Assembly (NCBI GenBank): GCA_963846635.1
Contig: CAWJXM010000041.1
Location: 1 to 64,000, forward strand
From: AP-15 sp963846635
GTDB taxonomy: Bacteria > Pseudomonadota > Alphaproteobacteria > ATCC43930 > CGMCC-115725
Length of the DNA: 64,000 nucleotides
Reading direction: 5' to 3'
Part shown: positions 46,594 to 52,735 of the stretch, piece by piece
Layout of the letters: every line of letters begins with the position of its first letter
Numbering within the stretch: position 1 is the first letter of the stretch
Notes under the pieces: generated by a model
What the model saw: only the letters and a program-made list of their open reading frames with translations
Told to the model about the DNA's origin: nothing
Database searches by the model: none
Made by a program: the position numbers and the translations under genes

Positions 46594-46761
46594 CTATTTA
46601 GGGAACAATCGTTCCTCTTGGATCCGCTGATCGAGAGCGAGACGAAACAGCCGGTTCGGGTCGCCCGAATGCGCCACAGCTAATTGTTGCAGTGAACGGA
46701 CGGACTGCTGGACGCTGCCAGCCGCTATATCTTGGTTAAACTTTGGATGCGCGCTACTCAT
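46594..46761 (-). CDS. Small protein overlapping the Xre gene
   Basis: A 55-aa frame from ATG 46761 to TAG 46594. The start codon lies within the last codons of the Xre gene (GGATGAGTAG), an 8-nt overlap typical of coupled genes. The product SSAHPKFNQDIAAGSVQQSV, RSLQQLAVAHSGDPNRLFRL, ALDQRIQEERLFPK looks helical and soluble. Not recognised. The tight overlap and absence of a gap suggest a real two-gene operon with the regulator. Confidence 0.55.
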   Translation of the reverse strand: MSSAHPKFNQDIAAGSVQQSVRSLQQLAVAHSGDPNRLFRLALDQRIQEERLFPK

Positions 46762-46972
46762 CCTCGCCGTCGCGCAGGAGCTCCAGGTGATCCACCCCGA
46801 GGGCTAGCGCGAGTTCATAGAGGGTCACGATGGTAGGATTGCGGCGGCCCTGTTCGAGCCCGCTAATGTATTGCTGACTAAACCCTGACCGCTCTGCCAG
46901 TTGCTCCTGCGTCAAGCCCTTTTCTTGCCTGACCCGTTTGACATTCCGCCCAACCAGCTTGCGCATATCCAT
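46754..46972 (-). CDS. Xre-family transcriptional regulator
   Basis: 72 aa: KLVGRNVKRVRQEKGLTQEQ, LAERSGFSQQYISGLEQGRR and NPTIVTLYELALALGVDHLE, a single HTH_3 domain as in short phage/plasmid-type repressors. It is divergent from the small membrane protein gene at 47123 and likely controls the intervening promoter region. Confidence 0.93.
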   Translation of the reverse strand: MDMRKLVGRNVKRVRQEKGLTQEQLAERSGFSQQYISGLEQGRRNPTIVTLYELALALGVDHLELLRDGEDE

Positions 46973-47019
46973 GCGCCTGAGGTCAGCGGATAACGATCCA
47001 GTAATTTATCAACTATAAT

Positions 47020-47113
47020 ATGTAAGACAACTTGCGTTCAGCGAGCGCATGGGGACGGTTCGGAGTGGGCTATTGCCGGGAACTGACAAATTCGAAGAGT
47101 AAATGTAAGACAG
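47020..47113. promoter_or_regulatory. Candidate Xre operators between divergent genes
   Basis: ATGTAAGACA occurs twice in direct orientation (47020-47029 and 47104-47113), the first next to TATAAT (47014-47019), the second 10 bp before ATG 47123. A plausible pair of regulator-binding sites in an otherwise A/T-rich divergent spacer. Confidence 0.4.
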
Positions 47114-47122
47114 GCTAGCTGC

Positions 47123-47380
47123 ATGGATACAGGCAATATAACAAGGACATTGCTCGAAGGCGCATTAAACGCTGTCGGGTTCTTTATCGGCTCTGCCATC
47201 GTCGGCCTTCTGGTGTCAGGCCTCTTGATCCTGGCACATCATCTAACGGCCATTGTGACGCTGGCACTCAGCGGGGTTTTATTATGGACGGGTTTCCGCG
47301 GACGACGCCTCGTTAGAGCTCGGCTTGAGAGAATTGAGACCGAGGAGTATGCCCAAGCAACCTCGAAGCCTCAAAAATAA
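47123..47380 (+). CDS. Small two-segment membrane protein
   Basis: 85 aa. Two hydrophobic segments, NAVGFFIGSAIVGLLVSGLL and AIVTLALSGVLLWTGF, then a basic tail GRRLVRARLERIE. No clear family. It lies divergent from the Xre regulator and upstream of the leader-bearing gene array. Confidence 0.6.
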   Translation: MDTGNITRTLLEGALNAVGFFIGSAIVGLLVSGLLILAHHLTAIVTLALSGVLLWTGFRGRRLVRARLERIETEEYAQATSKPQK

Positions 47381-47496
47381 CGAGAATAATATCAGGTGTG
47401 TCTTGAATAATTATACGTCATTACTATATAGATGCTGTCGATAGAAGTATTAGCTTTCTACCTGCCTAAATAAACCCAAGGACCAGTATACAGTCT

Positions 47497-47563
47497 GACC
47501 CGCAGCAGTGGGTCGGGCTGCGGCCGTCAGGAGCACATTCGCTCCGCGACGGAGACATCAATC
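47497..47563 (+). promoter_or_regulatory. Two-hairpin leader A
   Basis: Hairpin 1: GACCCGC-AGCA-GTGGGTC (47497-47514). Hairpin 2: GGAGC-ACATTC-GCTCC (47530-47545). Then CGGAG (Shine-Dalgarno, 47550-47554) and ATG 47564. CTCCG (47542-47546) can pair either with the upstream GGAG arm or with the downstream CGGAG (loop CGA), so hairpin 2 and Shine-Dalgarno sequestration exclude each other. Confidence 0.65.
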
Positions 47564-47866
47564 ATGTCTGAAGTAAAACGTCCCCATGGCAGTCGCTTTC
47601 GTGACGCGCTGGCGATCGTCAATCCCGGTGCGTGCAATCCGAGCGGCATTGCGCTGTCGATTGTCGAGGCCTGTCGCGAAATCCGCGAGCATGAGACCTC
47701 GGCCACTGCGGCGCTCTGCCAAGATCCTGCAATTCGGCTGATGGCTCACCAGCTCGCCTCGATCTGCGATGTCGCCGGCTATTCGCTCGAGCGCTACATC
47801 GCCGATGAGGCCCGCTGCAAGGAACACCTTGCCGAACTTGGTCTGAGACCGTTCGGCGCCAGCTGA
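47564..47866 (+). CDS. Hypothetical protein of phage/plasmid type
   Basis: 100 aa with GGAG 10 nt before ATG 47564. Sequence GSRFRDALAIVNPGACNPSG, IALSIVEACREIREHETSAT, RLMAHQLASICDVAGYSLER. Helical and soluble; not assigned to a family. It is the first gene of the leader-bearing array. Confidence 0.7.
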   Translation: MSEVKRPHGSRFRDALAIVNPGACNPSGIALSIVEACREIREHETSATAALCQDPAIRLMAHQLASICDVAGYSLERYIADEARCKEHLAELGLRPFGAS

Positions 47867-47874
47867 GCCCGCTC

Positions 47875-48005
47875 ACCCCTGCTGACAGAAGTCGGCAGGG
47901 GTCGCGGCCTCGGAACAGAAATCTCCGCCAAACTAGCCTGCAGCGATTAACGCCCACGCCTCCTCGGCAGCAGCTGAGGGGGCTCATGGCGTCGGAGCCG
48001 TCAGG
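47875..48005 (+). promoter_or_regulatory. Two leader-like hairpin units without an obvious gene
   Basis: Unit B has the strongest hairpin of the set, ACCCCTGCTGAC-AGAA-GTCGGCAGGGGT (47875-47902; 12 bp), then CGGA...TCCG. Unit C has CCTCGGC-AGCA-GCTGAGG (47962-47979) followed by GGCGTCGGAGCC. No credible short gene follows either; they may be relics after gene loss or 3' elements. Confidence 0.5.
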
Positions 48006-48147
48006 CAATCGCGATCGTGTCGCGACCAAGCGGGAACAGACCCGCGGTTCGCGGCATGGCCTCCGTCGGAGATCTGTCACGCGAGAGGGGCTCAGGCCTC
48101 GGGCCGAGTTTAATCCCTGCGCGCGCTCCCACCAGCACGGCCTCTCT

Positions 48148-48226
48148 CCCCTGCACGCAGAAGCGTGTGGGGGCCGAGGCGTCAGGAGACGGCATCCCGC
48201 CCCTCCTGATCTGAATGGAGCAAAAC
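48148..48226 (+). promoter_or_regulatory. Two-hairpin leader D
   Basis: Hairpin 1: CCCCTGCACGC-AGAA-GCGTGTGGGGG (48148-48173). GAGGCGTC, then hairpin 2: TCAGGAG (48182-48188) with CTCCTGA (48203-48209). TGGAG (48216-48220) precedes ATG 48227 and can pair with the CTCC of hairpin 2. Confidence 0.65.
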
Positions 48227-49351
48227 ATGACCACCACCTTGCACCAGGCGTCCCAGCAGTGGATGAGCCGCCCCGCCGACGAGCGCTTTTTGAGCCTCAT
48301 TGACATGCAGGCCTTCAAGCGCCGTGTGCGGGAGCGTTCAACCGCCAACGTGATCAGCAGCCGCAAGCTCGCGATCGCGCCAGCCTCATCAGAGGGCGCG
48401 CCAACGACACACGGCCTGGTCGTTCTTGGCCCAAACGGTGTCCCCACGGCTCCGACGCATTGGTCATTCGGGCAGTTGTGCTCGCTCGCCAGCCCCGGCA
48501 ACTCGCCGGCCAGCTACTTCCGCGAGACCAGAATGCCGGCATCGATGATCGCAGATTGCCTCAACTACAATCTGCGCTTCACCCGCGGTGTCGAAGACGT
48601 CGGCGTCCTGCTTACCCGGGGCGACGAGTTCTCCGAGCTGCGATCCGTCAACGGCCCCAACTACGGCCGCATCTATGACGCTGACGTTGTGGATGCGCTT
48701 GTTGCCAAGTTCGGTGATGGCGTGACCGGCCAATGGCGGGTACCCGGGGAGTTTGGCAAAGCAGTGAACGTCACCAAGGACAACACGACCCTGTTCGCGA
48801 GCGATCGCGACATGTTCGTGTTCCTGGCCGACGAGGAAAACCGCATCGAGATCCCCAATCGGCGCGCCGGCAAGTTCGGTTCGTTCGCTCGGGGCTTCTT
48901 TGTATGGAACTCGGAGGTGGGTAAGACGACGCTCGGCGCCGGCTTCTTCCTCTTCGATTACGTCTGCTGCAACCGGATTGTCTGGGGCGCAGACCAATAC
49001 ACCGAGGTGCGCATTCGGCATACGAAAGGCGCGCCGGATCGGTGGCTCGAGGAGGTGACGCCCGTTCTCGACGAATACTCGAGGGCGAGCGCAAAGCCGG
49101 TGGTCGAGGCGATCACCCACGCTCAGGAGAAGCGTATGAGCGACGAGCTCGACGCCTTCCTCGCCAACCGCTTCGGCAAGCGCATGGTCCCCGCCATCAA
49201 GGCGATCCATGAAACCGAAGAGGGCCGGCCGATCGAGACCCTTTGGGACGTCACCGTCGCCGCCACAGCGCACGCTCGCCAGCTGTCGAACAACGACACG
49301 CGGATCGAGATCGAACGCGCTGCCGGCGACATCCTGAAACTCGCCGCGTAA
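48227..49351 (+). CDS. DUF932-domain protein
   Basis: 374 aa; ATG 48227 is preferred over 48215 because GGAG sits 6 nt before it. DUF932 features: HWSFGQLCSLASPGNSPASY, FGDGVTGQWRVPGEFGKAVN, TLFASDRDMFVFLADEENRI, GFFVWNSEVGKTTLGAGFFL and CCNRIVWGADQYTEVRIRHT. The family is typical of phages and plasmids; its function is uncertain. Intact gene with the full leader. Confidence 0.9.
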   Translation: MTTTLHQASQQWMSRPADERFLSLIDMQAFKRRVRERSTANVISSRKLAIAPASSEGAPTTHGLVVLGPNGVPTAPTHWSFGQLCSLASPGNSPASYFRETRMPASMIADCLNYNLRFTRGVEDVGVLLTRGDEFSELRSVNGPNYGRIYDADVVDALVAKFGDGVTGQWRVPGEFGKAVNVTKDNTTLFASDRDMFVFLADEENRIEIPNRRAGKFGSFARGFFVWNSEVGKTTLGAGFFLFDYVCCNRIVWGADQYTEVRIRHTKGAPDRWLEEVTPVLDEYSRASAKPVVEAITHAQEKRMSDELDAFLANRFGKRMVPAIKAIHETEEGRPIETLWDVTVAATAHARQLSNNDTRIEIERAAGDILKLAA

Positions 49352-49361
49352 CACAAGCCTC

Positions 49362-49429
49362 ACCCCAGCTGACAGCAGTCGGCCGGGGTCGAGGCGTCGA
49401 GGCATTCCGCCTCGATAGGGAAATACTCA
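49362..49429 (+). promoter_or_regulatory. Two-hairpin leader E
   Basis: Hairpin 1: ACCCC-A-GCTGAC, loop AGCA, GTCGGC-C-GGGGT (49362-49389) with one mismatch. GAGGCGTC, then hairpin 2: TCGAGGC-ATTCC-GCCTCGA (49397-49415). Shine-Dalgarno AGGGA (49417-49421), ATG 49430. Confidence 0.65.
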
Positions 49430-49663
49430 ATGGACCTGTTAAAGCTCGCCACGGTGCGGCTGCACACGCGCCGCGAACTCTCTGTTGCCGAAGCACGGGG
49501 CCTGGTCATCAGCGCCAATCTATCGGTGCTGAAGGCGCAGGCTGCAGCACTCTCATTGCATCCCTGGCTCAACACGCCGGAAGAGTGGCTGCAGCTCGAA
49601 GCCTGCCTCGTCCTGATCGAGGACCGCCGCCGCAACCCGCGAAGAACCCCGCAGCGGCACTAG
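49430..49663 (+). CDS. Small hypothetical protein
   Basis: 77 aa: LKLATVRLHTRRELSVAEAR, GLVISANLSVLKAQAAALSL, WLQLEACLVLIEDRRRNPRR. Helical, basic C-terminus. No family recognised. Supported by its own leader and Shine-Dalgarno. Confidence 0.65.
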   Translation: MDLLKLATVRLHTRRELSVAEARGLVISANLSVLKAQAAALSLHPWLNTPEEWLQLEACLVLIEDRRRNPRRTPQRH

Positions 49664-49672
49664 CCGCCTCGA

Positions 49673-49738
49673 CCCCTGCCAGCAGACGTTGGTGGGGGGC
49701 GCGGCGATAAAGCATTTCCGCTCCCGGAGAAGACTCCA
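49673..49738 (+). promoter_or_regulatory. Two-hairpin leader F
   Basis: Hairpin 1: CCCCTGCCAGC-AGAC-GTTGGTGGGGG (49673-49698, several G-U pairs). Hairpin 2 is degenerate (GCGG 49701-49704 with CCGC 49718-49721, keeping AGCATTTCCGCTCC). CTCC is next to the Shine-Dalgarno GGAG (49726-49729). ATG 49739. Confidence 0.55.
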
Positions 49739-49867
49739 ATGCGCACTCTACTCCTGAGCCTTCTAATCCTATCCATCCCGGTCCACGGCTTCAACAGTAT
49801 CGTCCTGAAGATGATCTCAGAGATCAAGTCAGGTCTCAAATACTGGCGTGAGACTTCGAAGAAATAG
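49739..49867 (+). CDS. 42-aa peptide with hydrophobic N-terminus
   Basis: ATG 49739 to TAG 49867: RTLLLSLLILSIPVHGFNSI then VLKMISEIKSGLKYWRETSK. The first 15 residues form a signal-like or membrane segment and the rest is amphipathic and basic. It has its own leader and a GGAG ribosome-binding site. A small membrane or secreted peptide; function unknown. Confidence 0.55.
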   Translation: MRTLLLSLLILSIPVHGFNSIVLKMISEIKSGLKYWRETSKK

Positions 49868-49872
49868 GACCA

Positions 49873-49948
49873 CCAGCTCCCTCGACAGTCGTTGAGGGGG
49901 CTGGCGGCGTCAGGAGCACGCATCGCTCCTGATCCAAGGAGAACCCCT
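49873..49948 (+). promoter_or_regulatory. Two-hairpin leader G
   Basis: Hairpin 1: 14-bp stem CCAGCTCCCTCGAC, loop AGTC, GTTGAGGGGGCTGG (49873-49904). GGCGTC, then hairpin 2: TCAGGAGC-ACGCATC-GCTCCTGA (49910-49932). AAGGAG (49936-49941) precedes ATG 49949; CTCCT (49926-49930) can pair with AGGAG instead of the upstream arm. Confidence 0.7.
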
Positions 49949-51049
49949 ATGGGACAGTACCACCACCCAGTCTGCATCGAAGCCGAAGAGGGGCTCGACC
50001 CCGCCGGCATGGACAGCGGTCTCAAGGAAGGCGAGCAAGGGTTCAACCGCCCGAGCACGCCTGCCGCAATCATCGCACTCGTCTGCGCCCGTGGCGGCAA
50101 CATGCCGGCTGACGGCTCACAGTCGCCGCTGATCGGCCGTTGGGCCGGCAAACGAGTCCTCATCCAAGGCGATTACGCCAAGGATGATGACATCCCGGGC
50201 TGGAAAGGCCCGAGGCTTTCAAAGCTCTACCGCGCCATGCGGCCGGTGAAAGAGCGAAAGCCGAAGAAGGAGTGGAGAAGCACTCCGGTCTTCACGGATA
50301 TCACCCGCGAGGCCTGCGCCTTCCTCGAGGCCGCCTGCAATGTCCGCTTCTTCGAGCAGGAACAGATCTGCACGGACGCCGCCGGAAAGGTTATCGACCG
50401 CTGGGTGAGCACCCACTCCGTGCAGGTGAAGCCGGTGGCCCGGCACTTCGGAAACTGTGGCGTCGCCGAGTATGTGATCGCTGACGGATATGACACCCGA
50501 GCGCTCGAGTACTTGAAACGCTGCGGCATGCAGCCGGAAGACGTGCAGCGCCCGCCACGCTCGGGCGATTGGCACAGCTTTCTGCCGGACGAGATCGCTG
50601 ACGGCCAACATCGCGTGATCGTCAATCTCGACACGCTCGAATACATCAACCCGGTCAAGTTCGGTCAGGTCGCAACCCTGGCCGGCATGGTCACCCTCGC
50701 GCCCAAAGACCGCGATCTGCCGATCCTGAAGAAAGCAAAGCAGGATTTGCTGCAGATCGTCGATGTCGCGGGCGGCCTCTTCGTCATGCTGTGCCATCCC
50801 CAACGCCGCGGCGGCGGTGACATCCCTGTCACCGCTGCGGAGATGGGCGGCATCGATAAAGAGCGTGGCCACGCCGCCAAGCTGTTCAAGGGCGTCGAAG
50901 ACGTCAAGGGACGATGGCGCGGCGGCCATATTCTCGGCACCAGCGAGATCCGCTACGAGGATTGGCCGACGACCGAGGACGTACTCGAGAACGGGACCGA
51001 CATCAGCGCCAAGGTCATCAAGTATCTCGTTGCCATAAGCCACTTCTAG
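49949..51049 (+). CDS. Phage/plasmid-type conserved hypothetical protein
   Basis: 366 aa from ATG 49949 (MGQYHHPVCIEAEEGLDPAG). The opening MGQYH resembles a family of mobile-element proteins of unknown function. Later segments: KGPRLSKLYRAMRPVKERKP, THSVQVKPVARHFGNCGVAE, WHSFLPDEIADGQHRVIVNL, GGHILGTSEIRYEDWPTTED. No catalytic motif is evident. Intact, with leader G. Confidence 0.75.
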   Translation: MGQYHHPVCIEAEEGLDPAGMDSGLKEGEQGFNRPSTPAAIIALVCARGGNMPADGSQSPLIGRWAGKRVLIQGDYAKDDDIPGWKGPRLSKLYRAMRPVKERKPKKEWRSTPVFTDITREACAFLEAACNVRFFEQEQICTDAAGKVIDRWVSTHSVQVKPVARHFGNCGVAEYVIADGYDTRALEYLKRCGMQPEDVQRPPRSGDWHSFLPDEIADGQHRVIVNLDTLEYINPVKFGQVATLAGMVTLAPKDRDLPILKKAKQDLLQIVDVAGGLFVMLCHPQRRGGGDIPVTAAEMGGIDKERGHAAKLFKGVEDVKGRWRGGHILGTSEIRYEDWPTTEDVLENGTDISAKVIKYLVAISHF

Positions 51050-51055
51050 CCGACC

Positions 51056-51126
51056 CTCGACCCTGCTGCACAGACGCGCGGCGGGGTCGAGCCGTCGGAG
51101 CATTCCGCTCCGATGGAGCTTTTTTA
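51056..51126 (+). promoter_or_regulatory. Two-hairpin leader H
   Basis: Hairpin 1: CTCGACCC (51056-51063) with GGGTCGAG (51084-51091), extended by TGCTGC/GCGGCG-type pairs. Hairpin 2: TCGGAGC-ATTCC-GCTCCGA (51095-51113). GCTCC (51107-51111) can alternatively pair with GGAGC (51115-51119), which contains the Shine-Dalgarno. ATG 51127. Confidence 0.7.
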
Positions 51127-51972
51127 ATGAAAACACACTTCATCCCCGTCTCGCAGAACGCGAAGACCGGACCCATTCCCGTCTCGATCACCGAGCGGGC
51201 GTCATGCTGGCCCGGCTGCGCCCTCTACGAGAACGGCTGCTATGCCGAAACCGGCGCCCTTGCGATGCATTGGCACCGCGTTTCGAACGGCCTCGCCGGC
51301 GGCTCCTGGGCAGAGTTCTGCGGCAGGATCGCAGCACTCAAGCCTGGTCGCCTGTGGCGCCATGCGCAAGCGGGCGATCTGCCCGGCTGCGGTGCGGCAA
51401 TCGATGGCACCCTGCTGCAAATGCTGGTCGCCGCCAATGCCGGCAAGCGTGTGATCGCCTTCACCCACAAGCCGGTGCTCGGCGATGATCCAGTCGCCGC
51501 GGAAAACCGGCGTCTGATCGCGATGGCGGTCGAGGCCGGGTTCATGGTCAATCTATCGGCCGACAACCCCGCGCATGCCGACGAATTGGCAGCGCTCGGG
51601 ATCGCGCCGGTCGTGATGGTGCTCGTCCACGCCTATGCCCGTTATGCGACGAGGCACCGGTTCAAACGGCACAAAGACCTGTGGGGCGAAACGATCGGCC
51701 AATGCCGCGACCGCACGGCCTCGCTGCCACGGCACACGCCGGCCGGCAGGCGCATTGCGATTTGCCCGGCAACTTATTCGGCTGCGACCTGCAAGAGCTG
51801 CGGCGCCTGTGCCCGCTCGCGCGATGCCGTGATCGGCTTTCCAGCGCACGGCGCTTGGCGCCAAGTCGAAGCCGCCACCGCCGCACGCGACGTGCCAGTC
51901 GGCAACAGCTGGGCCTTCCGCGACCATCGCACGATGGCCGAAGTCGTCGCCAGCGAGGCCAACGCAGCCTGA
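51127..51972 (+). CDS. Cys-rich phage/plasmid-type protein
   Basis: 281 aa from ATG 51127. N-terminal cysteine cluster ERASCWPGCALYENGCYAET; barrel-like middle GKRVIAFTHKPVLGDDPVAA and GFMVNLSADNPAHADELAAL; C-terminal cluster ICPATYSAATCKSCGACARS. The architecture recalls radical-SAM-like or iron-sulfur phage proteins (DUF7227-like by memory), but no CxxxCxxC motif is exact. Its last 130 residues are repeated, about 88% identical by eye, at 54983-55372. Confidence 0.7.
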   Translation: MKTHFIPVSQNAKTGPIPVSITERASCWPGCALYENGCYAETGALAMHWHRVSNGLAGGSWAEFCGRIAALKPGRLWRHAQAGDLPGCGAAIDGTLLQMLVAANAGKRVIAFTHKPVLGDDPVAAENRRLIAMAVEAGFMVNLSADNPAHADELAALGIAPVVMVLVHAYARYATRHRFKRHKDLWGETIGQCRDRTASLPRHTPAGRRIAICPATYSAATCKSCGACARSRDAVIGFPAHGAWRQVEAATAARDVPVGNSWAFRDHRTMAEVVASEANAA

Positions 51973-51979
51973 CGCTTTC

Positions 51980-52007
51980 ACCCTCCAGATCAGCCGGTCT
52001 GGAGGGT
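51980..52007 (+). promoter_or_regulatory. Leader-type hairpin downstream of the array
   Basis: ACCCTCCAGA (51980-51989) with TCTGGAGGGT (51998-52007), followed by CGAGGCGCCAGAAGCATCCC, which resembles the post-hairpin sequence of the leaders. No gene follows directly; a terminator comes next. The same sequence recurs at 55380-55407. Confidence 0.6.
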
Positions 52008-52045
52008 CGAGGCGCCAGAAGCATCCCCTATAAAAAACCACCAAA

Positions 52046-52084
52046 CCCCGCTTGGCTGCATGCCCGGTGGGGCTTTTGCGTTTT
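52046..52084 (+). terminator. Rho-independent terminator
   Basis: CCCCGC...GTGGGG stem with inner GGC/GCC pairs, followed by CTTTTGCGTTTT. The counterpart at 55448-55486 has CCCCGC...GCGGGG, a stem-preserving change. Confidence 0.8.
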
Positions 52085-52191
52085 ATCGCAGAACAGATTC
52101 CGGTATTGCGGTGAGATCCATCGCCGCCCTTTGTCGCCTTGCGCCCGAAAATCCCTTCAATCCAGGCCGCCATTTCGTTCGTCGCTGAGAG

Positions 52192-52543
52192 CTAGGGGTT
52201 CGGATACATGCGGGCCTTCAGAACCTGCAGTTGAGCAATCACATCCGGGTCGGTGATTTTCGTGAACCGCGGCACTTTTTTTCCATTCAACTCGGCCGGT
52301 TCAAAAAACATGTGTAGCGGCGCAAATCGAAAAGCCCGCCGTTCCGGTAGGCATATGCTTGTTCGTATAACGGCCGGTATACTTGCATGAAAGCATCTTC
52401 CGCCCGGCAATCTTCTTCAGTGTGGTGGCCAACCTCATAAATATAATAGGCATAGTTGTTGAGCGGTCCCTCCGGATCATGCTTGAAATGATAGTAATAT
52501 CCGGGCTCGGGCAGATCTTTAGGAGGGGTATATCATACGCCAT
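52192..52543 (-). pseudogene. DUF1653-family protein, frameshifted
   Basis: Minus strand, one frame: PPKDLPEPGYYYHFKHDPEG, PLNNYAYYIYEVGHHTEEDC, AFMQVYRPLYEQAYAYRNGG, LFDLR. Then in a second frame: PLHMFFEPAELNGKKVPRFT and KITDPDVIAQLQVLKARMYP to the stop at 52192. The YYYHFKHDP and VGHHTE motifs are those of DUF1653. One frameshift near 52320 and probably another near the start (ATG 52543) break it. Confidence 0.7.
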
Positions 52544-52735
52544 ATCTCGGTCCCTGTGGCTGTGCTCAAAGCACTATACCAGGTTCTGGACATACTTGTT
52601 CTCGCAACCTACAAGCTCCGCATGCCGCATCTCTCTCAACGCATCCGCGGGAGCACGGCAGAAGCACGTTGGTAATGCACATAGCCGCAACGGTGCGAGA
52701 ACTAAATTTGCCCGTGCACGCTTGAGCCAGTAGTC
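52544..52735. other. Intergenic spacer
   Basis: No gene or structure recognised between the DUF1653 relic and the sensor kinase. Confidence 0.3.

Noticed and set aside
47875..47902. 12-bp hairpin as a simple rho-independent terminator
   Set aside because: No T tract follows; the loop and downstream sequence match the leader family better.
47986..48303. 105-codon open frame overlapping leaders C and D
   Set aside because: Arg/His-rich, overlaps both leader hairpins and the DUF932 start in another frame, and shows no motif.
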